The notes beneath the pieces are model-generated. The model searched no databases. It was given only the letters and a program-made list of their open reading frames with translations, and was not told the origin of the DNA. From contig CAJATL010000057.1 of assembly GCA_903944895.1 (NCBI GenBank), forward strand, positions 1 through 42,630: DNA of 42,630 nucleotides, read 5' to 3'. This document shows positions 26,494 through 34,839 of this stretch, piece after piece (the stretch's first letter is position 1; each line of letters starts with the position of its first letter). The position numbers were made by a program, and so were the translations under genes. Source of the DNA: an uncultured Bacteroidota bacterium. Its GTDB lineage: Bacteria > Bacteroidota > Bacteroidia > Bacteroidales > 4484-276.

Positions 26494-28989
26494 CTATTCC
26501 TGAAAATACATTCGTTTTACCCGTTTCGAAATCCCGGTCAGAATTTCGTAGGGAATTGTTTCCATTTCCCGCGCCAGGTCGTTGATAGACCGGTCGTTTC
26601 CAAAAACAATCACCTCGTCGCCTTCTTTTACATTTAAACCGGTAACATCGGCCATGCACATGTCCATGCACACATTCCCGACAATGGTCACCATTTTTCC
26701 GGCAACCAACAAATGACCTTTGCCATTACTCAGCACGCGGCTCAAACCGTCGGCATAGCCAATCGGGATGGTGGCAACGGTAATATCGCTTCCGGCAATT
26801 CCTGCGCGGTTATAACCGATGGTTTCGCCTTTCTTAATATTTTTAATCTGAGAAACCGAAGAGCGAAGCGTACTAACATTTTCCAGATCAGGTTGCTCCT
26901 GCGGCAAAGGCGAAATTCCATACATCCCTATTCCCAGCCTGACCATCTCAAACTGGGCATGCGGGAAGGTGCTTACTCCGGCAGTGTTAAGCACGTGGCG
27001 TAAAACAGGATAGCCTAATTTTTCGGTCATTTTTGAACTCACCTCTTTAAAAAGACTGATCTGGCTTTCGGTAAAGTCATTTTCGGACGAATCTTCACTG
27101 GCAGCGAGGTGCGTAAAAATACTCTGGACATACAACCTGCTATTTTGCATAATATTTTCGATGAGCACATCAGCTTCATGCGCCTCAAATCCAAGCCGGT
27201 GCATGCCAGTATCGATTTTAAGATGGATTTTTACTGGCTTATTTTTGGGGATGATATTTCTTTTTATCGCCTCTTCGAGGAGATGAAGTACCCTGAAATT
27301 ATAAATTTCAGGTTCGAGATTTTGGGTGATGATGCTGTCGAAACTGGCTTCATCAGGATTCATCACCATGATTGGCAGGGTAATTCCGGCTTTCCTGAGT
27401 TCTACGCCTTCATCGGCGTAAGCCACCGCTAGATAATCAACCTGGTGAAACTGCAAAGCATTGGCAATTTCAAAACTGCCGTTGCCATAAGAGCTGGCTT
27501 TGACCATCGCCATAATTTTGGTTCCCGGCTTTACTTTGGCGCGGTAATAATTCAGGTTGTGGATAAGTGCGTTCAGGTTAATCTCCAAAACCGTTTCGTG
27601 TGCCTTTTGCTGAAGAGCCTGGCTGATCTGCTCAAATTCAAAAACACGGGCGCCTTTCAGCAGGATGGCTTCGTTTTGAAAACGGGTAAACGAAAATGTT
27701 TTTAAAAATGCTTCGGTGGATGGATAAAACACTTTTTCGAGGTTAAAATGGTCGGCTTGCCGGCTGATGGCCGGACCGATTCCGATGAGCCTCTTGACCT
27801 CTTTTTGCAGGAGCAGTTCGGCAATTTTCCCGTAAAGGTAAACATCGCTCTTGCCGCTTTGCAGGATGTCGGAAAGGATAATCGTCTTTTCTTTTTGTTG
27901 GGTCTGCTGATGCAAAAAATCGAGGGCGATAGCCAGCGAATTGATGTCGGAATTATAACTGTCGTTGATGATCGTGCAATTGTTGATGCCTTCGATCAGC
28001 TCGAGTCGCATCGCGATGGGCGTGAGCAAAGGCATTCTCCGGCTTATCACTTCCTGGTTGTAGCCCAGGTAGAGCATGGTAGCCCAGCAATGAATGGCAT
28101 TTTCAACGGAGGCGTCATCTGTAAAAGGAATCGAAATTTCGATTTTATTTTCTTTGAAAATGCCTGCGATTCTGGTAGTTTTCTTGCCATTTTTCTTAAC
28201 CTCCGTGATAAAAAGGTCGGCGGGCTGTTTGCGGCTCCAGGTAAACGACCCAATCGAACCGAGGATTTCGGATTTGATGATGATTTCCTGGATTTCGGCG
28301 TGATCGCTGCAATAAATCAGGGTTTCGACCCGCGAAAAAAGCTTGAGTTTTTCACCAGCTTTTTGCAGGCGGTTGATGAAATTTTCGCTGTGGGCTTCGC
28401 CAATATTTGTAAAAATCCCGATCGTAGGCCTGATAATCTGCTGAAGCTTTGCCATTTCTTCGGGTTCTGAAATGCCTGCTTCAAAAATGGCCAACTGATA
28501 ATCCTTTTCCAACTGCCAAACCGAAAGCGGCACTCCGATTTGTGAATTGTAACTTTTCGGGCTTCGGATAACCCGTTGGTCGGGTGAGATAAGCTGGTAA
28601 AGCCATTCTTTGATGATGGTTTTTCCGTTGCTCCCCGTAATCCCGATCACCGGAATATCAAATTTGCGGCGCCAGGCAGCAGCAAGTGCCTGCAAAGCAT
28701 CCAAAGTTTTACGAACGAAAATGAAATGAGCATCCGGAAACGGCTGAAAATCGAAACCGGGGTCGGAGATTACAAAATTGCGTAAGCCGCGCTGGTATAG
28801 TTCGGCGATGTATTTATGACCGTCGTTGCGTTTGCTGGTGAGGGCAAAAAAAAGTGTGTTCTCGACTTTAAAAACCCGCCGGCTATCCACCAGAATATCG
28901 TTAATAAATTCATCATCAACTAATTCGGGCCTGATTACACCTTTGATAATGGCCTGAATTTCGGAGACTCTGAACTTTTGTGTAAACAT
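26494..28989 (-). CDS. Bifunctional UDP-MurNAc-tripeptide:D-Ala-D-Ala ligase / alanine racemase
   Basis: An 831-residue fusion of MurF (about 1-455) and Alr (about 465-831). The MurF half has the Mur-ligase ATP motif VIGITGSNGKTIIKEW (P-loop 116-124), a GEAHSENF segment and INDSYNSD. The Alr half has the PLP lysine in MAMVKASSYGNG (K497), HLKIDTGMHRLGF, MVRLGIGMYGISP and IPIGYADGLSR. The fusion joins D-alanine formation to the addition of D-Ala-D-Ala to the peptidoglycan precursor and is established in Bacteroidota. All key residues are present in both halves. Downstream of pdxA by 51 bases: PdxA makes the PLP precursor that Alr needs, which suits the operon. Confidence 0.96.
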   Translation of the reverse strand: MFTQKFRVSEIQAIIKGVIRPELVDDEFINDILVDSRRVFKVENTLFFALTSKRNDGHKYIAELYQRGLRNFVISDPGFDFQPFPDAHFIFVRKTLDALQALAAAWRRKFDIPVIGITGSNGKTIIKEWLYQLISPDQRVIRSPKSYNSQIGVPLSVWQLEKDYQLAIFEAGISEPEEMAKLQQIIRPTIGIFTNIGEAHSENFINRLQKAGEKLKLFSRVETLIYCSDHAEIQEIIIKSEILGSIGSFTWSRKQPADLFITEVKKNGKKTTRIAGIFKENKIEISIPFTDDASVENAIHCWATMLYLGYNQEVISRRMPLLTPIAMRLELIEGINNCTIINDSYNSDINSLAIALDFLHQQTQQKEKTIILSDILQSGKSDVYLYGKIAELLLQKEVKRLIGIGPAISRQADHFNLEKVFYPSTEAFLKTFSFTRFQNEAILLKGARVFEFEQISQALQQKAHETVLEINLNALIHNLNYYRAKVKPGTKIMAMVKASSYGNGSFEIANALQFHQVDYLAVAYADEGVELRKAGITLPIMVMNPDEASFDSIITQNLEPEIYNFRVLHLLEEAIKRNIIPKNKPVKIHLKIDTGMHRLGFEAHEADVLIENIMQNSRLYVQSIFTHLAASEDSSENDFTESQISLFKEVSSKMTEKLGYPVLRHVLNTAGVSTFPHAQFEMVRLGIGMYGISPLPQEQPDLENVSTLRSSVSQIKNIKKGETIGYNRAGIAGSDITVATIPIGYADGLSRVLSNGKGHLLVAGKMVTIVGNVCMDMCMADVTGLNVKEGDEVIVFGNDRSINDLAREMETIPYEILTGISKRVKRMYFQE

Positions 28990-29040
28990 AAAGGTGGGTG
29001 ATTAAATCAAAAATCTTTCAAAGTAAGATCAGGATTTCAA

Positions 29041-30138
29041 TTAGTTATCCATTTCGCCTTCATCATCCGAAGTATCTGCTGCGTTGGATTTCATCGGGTT
29101 AGCAGATGCTTCATCGTAATATTTACGGTTTTTAAAAATATCACAAGCCAGATAAACGGCGGCGCGCATCGAACTTTCGTCGGCCAGATCTTTACCTGCA
29201 ATGTCGTAAGCTGTACCATGTGCCGGTGAAGTCCTGATAACAGGCAATCCTGCGGTAAAATTCACCCCGCTGTCGAAAGCCAGGGTTTTAAAAGGAACCA
29301 TTCCCTGGTCGTGATACATGGCCAGAATGCCGTCGAATTTGGTATAATTGTTCGAGCCAAAAAAACCATCTGCCGGGTAAGGGCCGTAGGCCAGAATTCC
29401 TTCGTTTTGCGCCCTGTTTATTGCCGGAAGCATCACTTTTTGTTCTTCGTTACCTATAAGGCCATTGTCGCCTGCATGGGGATTGAGGCCCAACAAGGCA
29501 ATTCTCGGTTTCTGGATGGCGAAATCGCGCTTCAGCGACTGATTCATGATCCTCAATTTCCTGATGATGAGATCTTCAGTCAATGCATTTGGAACATCCC
29601 GCAAAGGAATATGTCCGGTTAAAACGCCGATACGCAAACCTCCGCTAACCATCAGCATCAGGTAATCGGAAACCTTGTAACGATGCGCCAGGTATTCGGT
29701 ATGTCCGGGAAAGGTAAACTCTTTGGATTGTATATTTTTTTTGTTGATAGGAGCAGTTACGATGGCGTCAATTTCGCCGTGATCAAGCGAATCAAGTGCC
29801 GATTCCAGCGACAGGCGGGCCATTTCACCGGCAACCTCGGTTGAAGTTCCAAGGTCGATTTTTACTTCCCTTTCGTGGATATTAAAAATATTCGGTCGTT
29901 TTGGGTTTGCTCCGTCAACTCTTTTTATCAGGTTAAAATTAAAATCCTGTAAAGCCAGGGTTTTTCGATGGTACGAAGCCACTTTTGAAATCCCGAAAAC
30001 TACGGGAGTTATCAGCTCAACTATTCGAATATCGATTAGTGTTTTTATGATAATTTCATAACCGATGCCGTTAATGTCGCCATGTGTAAAGCCAATTCTG
30101 GCATGGTTTTCCAACGTTATTTCCAATTCTTCACTCAT
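29041..30138 (-). CDS. pdxA: 4-hydroxythreonine-4-phosphate dehydrogenase
   Basis: A 365-residue enzyme of the PdxA family, which oxidises 4-phosphohydroxy-L-threonine in DXP-independent-free (E. coli-type) pyridoxal phosphate synthesis. Conserved stretches include THGDINGIGYEI at the N-terminus, PGHTEYLAHRY with a metal-binding histidine, LGLNPHAGDNG, MYHDQGMVPFKTLAFDSGVN and TSPAHGTAYDIAGK. It is slightly longer than the E. coli protein (329 residues), mostly by an acidic C-terminal tail ending DTSDDEGEMDN. An exact -7 box sits 19 bases upstream of the ATG, making this the first gene of the pdxA, murF-alr, GT2 operon. Confidence 0.95.
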   Translation of the reverse strand: MSEELEITLENHARIGFTHGDINGIGYEIIIKTLIDIRIVELITPVVFGISKVASYHRKTLALQDFNFNLIKRVDGANPKRPNIFNIHEREVKIDLGTSTEVAGEMARLSLESALDSLDHGEIDAIVTAPINKKNIQSKEFTFPGHTEYLAHRYKVSDYLMLMVSGGLRIGVLTGHIPLRDVPNALTEDLIIRKLRIMNQSLKRDFAIQKPRIALLGLNPHAGDNGLIGNEEQKVMLPAINRAQNEGILAYGPYPADGFFGSNNYTKFDGILAMYHDQGMVPFKTLAFDSGVNFTAGLPVIRTSPAHGTAYDIAGKDLADESSMRAAVYLACDIFKNRKYYDEASANPMKSNAADTSDDEGEMDN

Positions 30139-30156
30139 ATTAAGTCAGTTTTTTTG

Positions 30157-30164
30157 CAAAGATA
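30157..30164 (-). promoter_or_regulatory. -7 promoter box for the pdxA operon
   Basis: The reverse strand reads TATCTTTG, an exact TAnnTTTG match, 19 bases before the pdxA start. Confidence 0.55.
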
Positions 30165-30288
30165 AACGAATTCAGTTCACAGGAAGTGTGACCGTATTGC
30201 AAATGCCATGATAATTTGAACCTGAAACTCCGGGGCATCCGGAAATATTTTAAAACTGACTTTACATGAAACGTAGCTTAGCTAACAA

Positions 30289-31749
30289 CTATCCGGGAAT
30301 TAAAAATTTCCTGTTAACAGAAATTCCGGATTTGGCTTTCAGGTTAACGATGAAAATTCCCTTAACCTGCGCAGGTAATGTTATTTCGGTGTAGCTATTT
30401 TCATATGAAAACCTGAACTGATCATGCAAAATCACCCTTCCTAAAAGGTCAACAACATCGATCATTACATTTTCATCTTCCCCGCAAGGCCATTTAATCT
30501 GAATTGAATGTGTAGCCTGCAAAAATCTTATTTGAGGATTTGTAATCTGGTTTTTGTCATTTATTTTCACCGGTGCATTGCCCAGATTAACATCGAGCAC
30601 AATGCCTTCGATTACAGTAAGATTATACGGAATATTGGTTGGTGGCATTGTGTACCAGCCGTTGGCCGAGCCGCCCCATCCAAAATTAAAATGGTAAAAA
30701 CCGTCCGTTGAGTAACCATCCACAACCACATTATGGCCGACGGTTACTCCGGGATCAACCAATCCAAGATGAGCCGGCAAAGCATTCATCACATTTTGGG
30801 CAAGATGCGTATTCAGGCTGGTGTCGTTGGGAAACATCAAAATGGCATCCGAAAATCCAAATCTTACAAAGGCATCAAAAGCCTGGTCGATACCAAAAGT
30901 TCCTGAACCGCTTGGGCTGTAAACCTGCCGAGCTGCAACTCCACAGGCATAAGTTATGGCTGCTTTGTCGGTGTTGGTGAGTGGAATTTCGTTGATGTAG
31001 TGATAATCCAGGGTATCGAGATATTCGTTGAGCTTTGGCCATGAAGGAAATCCCCGGTTTTCCCAATCGTTGTCAATCCAAAATTGGTTACCTGAACCAA
31101 AGTTGTGGTAATAATCGTCGGCATCAGAAAACCTGGTGTTGTTGAGGGTATGATGAAAATTCAAAATCTGCGCCATTGCCGTGGCCGGACAGCCTGCCAC
31201 ACTTCGCTGGTGGGTGGTTGGATCAACAGGGCATAATCCATTGTAGGGCGACGACTGTGTCCAGTTTGTAAAAAGCCAGCCTCCTGTGGGCGACCAACCC
31301 ACAGGTGGCCATTGCCCGAAAGTTGGGATTTGTTCGGGAAAAGCCAAAAATTCGTTCCAGCTTTTATTGTTTTTCTCCACTTCAACCTTGTCAGAAAAAG
31401 CGAATTGAAGGCGAGTCGAATAATCATGTTGCAGAATCGGGGTAAATGTTTCCCAGATGTCGCTATCTCCAAAATTACCCTCAGCCGACCAGGCCAGGAC
31501 CGGAGGCAAATCCATCGAATTTGAAACAACGACAAATCCCTGTGGGTTGCAATTGATTATCCAGCCAAGCTGAGCATTCTGATTCGTGAAAGGTGCTGCA
31601 TCAATAATGCGGGTTTGCACTGAATGAGCCTGCAGGAAATTTGTGGCGGCCATTAGCGCGTTTTCTTTTGAAATACTTTGGCTGACCGCAATTTGCGGAA
31701 TGTAAAATAACAGGATTCCTAAAAACAAGGTGGTAAGATATTTATTCAT
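30289..31749 (-). CDS. Secreted C10-family (streptopain-like) cysteine protease with T9SS sorting domain
   Basis: Starting at the ATG at 31749 gives 486 residues with a signal peptide (MNKYLTTLFLGILLFYIPQI, cleavage near AVSQ). An upstream ATG at 31782 lies before the -7 box and is rejected. A Spi-like propeptide (about 20-130) precedes the peptidase. The catalytic cysteine is in SVAGCPATAMAQILNFHH, the histidine probably in GVTVGHNVVVDGY, and FHFNFGWGGSANGWY is the conserved C10 end motif. The last ~80 residues (PQIRFLQATHSIQIKWP to NRKFLIPG, with VDLLGRVI) match a type A T9SS C-terminal signal, so it is exported across the outer membrane. The gldH gene in this window fits such a system. Confidence 0.9.
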   Translation of the reverse strand: MNKYLTTLFLGILLFYIPQIAVSQSISKENALMAATNFLQAHSVQTRIIDAAPFTNQNAQLGWIINCNPQGFVVVSNSMDLPPVLAWSAEGNFGDSDIWETFTPILQHDYSTRLQFAFSDKVEVEKNNKSWNEFLAFPEQIPTFGQWPPVGWSPTGGWLFTNWTQSSPYNGLCPVDPTTHQRSVAGCPATAMAQILNFHHTLNNTRFSDADDYYHNFGSGNQFWIDNDWENRGFPSWPKLNEYLDTLDYHYINEIPLTNTDKAAITYACGVAARQVYSPSGSGTFGIDQAFDAFVRFGFSDAILMFPNDTSLNTHLAQNVMNALPAHLGLVDPGVTVGHNVVVDGYSTDGFYHFNFGWGGSANGWYTMPPTNIPYNLTVIEGIVLDVNLGNAPVKINDKNQITNPQIRFLQATHSIQIKWPCGEDENVMIDVVDLLGRVILHDQFRFSYENSYTEITLPAQVKGIFIVNLKAKSGISVNRKFLIPG

Positions 31750-31762
31750 TTCGTTTTTTTTA

Positions 31763-31770
31763 CAAAAATA
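31763..31770 (-). promoter_or_regulatory. -7 promoter box for the C10 protease
   Basis: The reverse strand reads TATTTTTG, an exact TAnnTTTG match. It lies only 13 bases before the ATG at 31749, implying a very short leader, and supports that start over 31782. Confidence 0.45.
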
Positions 31771-31831
31771 AGATGATTTCATATTTAATCTGATCGGATA
31801 CTAAAAAATAAAAGTAACGCATCAGCATAAA

Positions 31832-31888
31832 AAAAACCATCAGGATTCTGGCTGACATCGCCCGAAAACCTGATGGTTCATTTTTTTA
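31832..31888 (-). terminator. Terminator, probably for the 39-residue ORF
   Basis: AACCATCAGG (31835-31844) pairs with CCTGATGGTT (31869-31878) over ten bases, flanked by A/T runs on both sides. On the reverse strand it ends in a T-run, 60 bases after the small ORF. The 24-base loop is long. It could also work in the forward direction. Confidence 0.7.
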
Positions 31889-31948
31889 AACATGATTGCG
31901 TTGGCAATCGAAAAAAAGGAATTTCCTTAAATGAATGCAGTGACTTCC

Positions 31949-32068
31949 TTAAAATGTGCCACCTTTTTTCTTTTCATCACGTTTTGCCTTCTTTGCGGCA
32001 CGTTTTTCTTTAAGGTTCTTTTCGGGTTCCTTTTTATTTTCCTTTACTTGTGACTTTTCTTTTGTCAT
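31949..32068 (-). CDS. Small highly basic hypothetical protein (39 residues)
   Basis: A reading frame below common annotation cut-offs starts at ATG (32068) and codes a 39-residue peptide, MTKEKSQVKENKKEPEKN and so on, ending EKKKGGTF. More than half the residues are Lys, Arg or Glu, with a KEKRAAKKAKRDEKKK core that would form a charged helix. It has no signal peptide. A convincing terminator follows about 60 bases downstream, and the composition is sustained to the stop, which argues for a real gene. I do not recognise the family. A nucleic-acid- or ribosome-associated role would fit the charge, but that is a guess. Confidence 0.6.
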   Translation of the reverse strand: MTKEKSQVKENKKEPEKNLKEKRAAKKAKRDEKKKGGTF

Positions 32069-32205
32069 GGCTTATAATTTTTAATGATGGCGATAAAATT
32101 AGTTAAATATTTCAAATCCCCAAAGAAGTGAGGGATTTTTTAACGATGAGTCCAGGAATAAGAGGTTAAAATGACAGCCATGCTGAAGCTTATTTCTGGT
32201 TTGGT

Positions 32206-32658
32206 TTATTTTCGCAACCGGATATCAAAAACAAAATCCTGTTGCTCAATCAATTTTACCTGAGAATAATCCGGGTGATTACAGTTCAGAATAAAATTAT
32301 GTGAACTATGAATGATGCAACTTGGTACTTTGAGGGCAATCGTTTTTCCTTCCTTAACCCAGGCTTCGGCCATTTCCGAAAGTATTGTCGGGGCTGGGTA
32401 AGCCGCCCAGTTTTTTGGAAGTCTACTCAATTCAATTCCGGTAATTGAATGATCAGGAATTTCCAGGGTCAGCAACACCAAATCCGGCACCAATAAAGGC
32501 GGAACATGCACTATGGTTTCCAAAAGCGCGATTTCGATGTTTTCGCCGGTGTACAGAACGGGCGTTCCTTTTTTGTTCCAACGACCGCCATAAACGGCAG
32601 CACCGGTTCCGGCCAGGTCGCCGGCATGTTTCTTCCCGGTAATCCGATAAACAATCAT
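32206..32658 (-). CDS. RES-domain toxin
   Basis: A 150-residue RES-family protein. The N-terminus has the defining residues: YRIT, then GGRWNKKGTPVLYTGENIEIALLE, which supplies the Arg, Tyr and Glu of the NAD-binding active site. The C-terminus NHPDYSQVKLIEQQDFVFDIRL is also typical. Characterised RES toxins (for example MbcT) break down NAD+ and so arrest growth. The start lies two bases after the stop of the antitoxin gene, in the usual antitoxin-first order. The length and motifs are intact, so the toxin is probably functional. Confidence 0.92.
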   Translation of the reverse strand: MIVYRITGKKHAGDLAGTGAAVYGGRWNKKGTPVLYTGENIEIALLETIVHVPPLLVPDLVLLTLEIPDHSITGIELSRLPKNWAAYPAPTILSEMAEAWVKEGKTIALKVPSCIIHSSHNFILNCNHPDYSQVKLIEQQDFVFDIRLRK

Positions 32659-32660
32659 GG

Positions 32661-33119
32661 CTAACTGTAAACCCCGTGTTCAATCCGTCCAATCACATCT
32701 CTCACTTTAGAAACGCCTCCGGGGATTTCGATAAGTTCGATGGGTTCCATCCCGCCTAGGGCGGTGTTGGGTAAGTTCAGCCATTTGAAGAAATTGCTGT
32801 CATTCCCAAAAACCTCTGCACCAAAAAGGAATAAATCGGTAATTTCGAATAGTTTAACCGAGAAATTCCGGTCCAGATTTTTATTTGATTTCGTCCATCG
32901 GTAAAGCGTTGGCGCCGAAACATTGAGCATGGCAGCCATTAATTCGCGTGAAAGTTTGAAATAACCACCAAAGTTTTTGATGACATCGGCGCTCACGCCT
33001 TCTTTGGCAATCTGGATAAAGTCGAAAGGACTCTCTACTTTCGTTTTCAAATGCTTTTCGCCAAGAATCTCCGTCAATTTCCGGTAATGTTCGGTTGATG
33101 TTTCGATTTCTGTGATCAT
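32661..33119 (-). CDS. Xre/MbcA/ParS-type antitoxin (DUF2384)
   Basis: From the ATG at 33119 the product is 152 residues. The frame runs back to 33206, but a -7-like box (TACCTTCG on the reverse strand, 33145-33152) lies between, so the shorter start is preferred. The middle carries an Xre-like helix-turn-helix (LSRELMAAMLNVSAPTLYRW) and the C-terminus a DUF2384 segment (FGNDSNFFKWLNLPNTALGGMEPIEL), which buries the RES toxin active site in known complexes. It is expected to neutralise the adjacent toxin and to repress its own promoter. No palindromic operator was identified with confidence. Confidence 0.9.
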   Translation of the reverse strand: MITEIETSTEHYRKLTEILGEKHLKTKVESPFDFIQIAKEGVSADVIKNFGGYFKLSRELMAAMLNVSAPTLYRWTKSNKNLDRNFSVKLFEITDLFLFGAEVFGNDSNFFKWLNLPNTALGGMEPIELIEIPGGVSKVRDVIGRIEHGVYS

Positions 33120-33230
33120 TTGATAAATTATTTTATTAAATGAACGAAGGTAGGAATTAAATGTTTTAGATCTGGAAGATTTTATATGTGATTCTTTAAT
33201 TTCCAATTTAAAAAAACCAACTTTATAAAA

Positions 33231-34673
33231 CTATCTCGCCACAAAACCCTCAATAAAATCCATCAGCAGCCTTACGCCAAACCCAGTTCCGCCCAGGTTG
33301 CGGTAGCTGTCGCGTTTTTCGGCGAAAGCCACACCTGCAATATCGAGGTGGATAAACGGGTAATCGGTAAATTTTTCGAGGAATTTACCGGCTGTAATCA
33401 TCCCTGCTTCCGGCGGTCCGGCATTTTTTAAGTCGGCAATGTCTGATTTCATGAGGTCGGCGTATTCATCCCAGAAAGGAAATTCGGCAATGCGCTCGTA
33501 GGTGGTATTTCCACTTTCTTTCAGTTTTTCCATGGCTACGGCAGCTTTGGCGTGCATGGCCACTACGCCGTATTTTCCTATGGCGCGAACTGCCGAACCG
33601 GTCAATGTTGCAGCATTAAAAACCAGTTGTGGGTTGTATTTTTGGGCATAGCTCAAAGCATCGGCAAGTATGAGGCGGCCTTCGGCATCGGTGTTGATGA
33701 CTTCCACACTGAGGCCGTTGTGCATTTTTATCACATCGCCCGAGGCGTAAGCATTTCCGTTGAGGCGGTTATCGGTGGCCGGCATCAGGGCAACCAGATA
33801 AACCGGCAGGTTTAACCTGGCAACAGCAAAAATCACCGAAGCCATCATGGCTGCGCCGGCCATGTCGTGTTTCATGGTTTCCATGAAATTGCTGGTTTTT
33901 ATGTTCAGGCCGCCGGTATCGTAAACCACGCCTTTGCCAACGAGTACAATCGGTTTTTCGTTGATGGTATTTTCGGGTTTCCACTCCATCACCGTAAAAG
34001 TTGGCGGGTCAATACTGCCCTTGTTGACAGCAAGCAGTCCGCCCATTTTGAGGCTTTCGATTTTTCTTTTATTCAGGATTTCAACCTTAATACCCGCTTC
34101 TTTGCCCATCTCAGCAAAGTTTTCGGCCAGTTTAACAGCGTTAAGCTGCATCACAGGTTCGTTTACCAGTTCGCGGCAGCGGCAAACAGCGTCGAGTAAA
34201 ATATTCTGTTTTTCAATATCTGCTACACTAATTTCTTCCGAAAAAATAAAAATATCTTTGAGCGTATTGGCTTTTTCGGTGGCATCTTTAAAATATTTCA
34301 CAAACTGGTAATTTCCTAAAACCAAGCCTTCGGCAAGCGAAATCAACGCTTTTGGGTTTACATCAACACCTTTTAAAACCAGCGTTTCCAATTTTAAATA
34401 GTTGGCCTCCTTTTGAAGGTCGTCACCGGCTTTGCGGCAGTTTTCCCAACTTTTGTATTCTTCTGCTTCCTTTTTTAAAATCCTCACAAAAACCCAGTAT
34501 TGCAGCCTGTTGAAGGCAAAACTTTGGGTATTATTTTTCTTGTTTTGAGTGTTGATATAGCTGATTTCATCGCTGCTCAAAATATCATTGCTCAATTTGG
34601 AGGGATCGCTAACAAGCAGGATCATGTTGCTGTTATTGGGAATCTGCTGAATTTTATCAATTTTCGTAGTCAT
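33231..34673 (-). CDS. Leucyl aminopeptidase (M17, PepA-like)
   Basis: A 480-residue cytoplasmic metallopeptidase that removes N-terminal amino acids from peptides. The M17 catalytic half is complete: VGKGVVYDTGGLNIKT, TMKHDMAGAA, the signature NTDAEGRLILADAL and the ATLTGSAVRAIG loop. These supply the two-metal site (Lys, Asp, Asp, Glu) and the catalytic Arg. The C-terminal AGMITAGKFLEKF and FIHLDIAGVAF blocks are also standard. The N-terminal ~150 residues are divergent, as usual in the family. It is a single gene with neighbours not functionally related. Confidence 0.95.
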   Translation of the reverse strand: MTTKIDKIQQIPNNSNMILLVSDPSKLSNDILSSDEISYINTQNKKNNTQSFAFNRLQYWVFVRILKKEAEEYKSWENCRKAGDDLQKEANYLKLETLVLKGVDVNPKALISLAEGLVLGNYQFVKYFKDATEKANTLKDIFIFSEEISVADIEKQNILLDAVCRCRELVNEPVMQLNAVKLAENFAEMGKEAGIKVEILNKRKIESLKMGGLLAVNKGSIDPPTFTVMEWKPENTINEKPIVLVGKGVVYDTGGLNIKTSNFMETMKHDMAGAAMMASVIFAVARLNLPVYLVALMPATDNRLNGNAYASGDVIKMHNGLSVEVINTDAEGRLILADALSYAQKYNPQLVFNAATLTGSAVRAIGKYGVVAMHAKAAVAMEKLKESGNTTYERIAEFPFWDEYADLMKSDIADLKNAGPPEAGMITAGKFLEKFTDYPFIHLDIAGVAFAEKRDSYRNLGGTGFGVRLLMDFIEGFVAR

Positions 34674-34751
34674 AAATTATCTTATTTTTGGCCGGTAAAA
34701 GTAGTGAATCCATGCGTCAATCATGTGTAAAATGCAATAAAAGCAGTGAAT

Positions 34752-34800
34752 GAATTGGAACGCGGATGACGCGGATTTAGCGGATTTACGCAGATTTTTT
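34752..34800. repeat. GCGGAT-rich repeat tract
   Basis: GGAACGCGGATGACGCGGAT and the following GCGGATTT units repeat four times before a T-run. Read in reverse this matches the CCGCGTT/AATCCGCG units inside the MITE-like element at 21911-22071, so the two probably belong to one dispersed family. The rest of the 166-base gap between pepA and mqnC shows nothing else. Confidence 0.65.
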
Positions 34801-34839
34801 TTTCAATATTTAAAATGTTAAAAGATAAAATTAAAGCTG

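Noticed and set aside
27748-28470. Forward 240-codon frame inside murF-alr
   Set aside because: It is antisense to a well-conserved gene and resembles no protein; the length follows from codon bias of the true strand.
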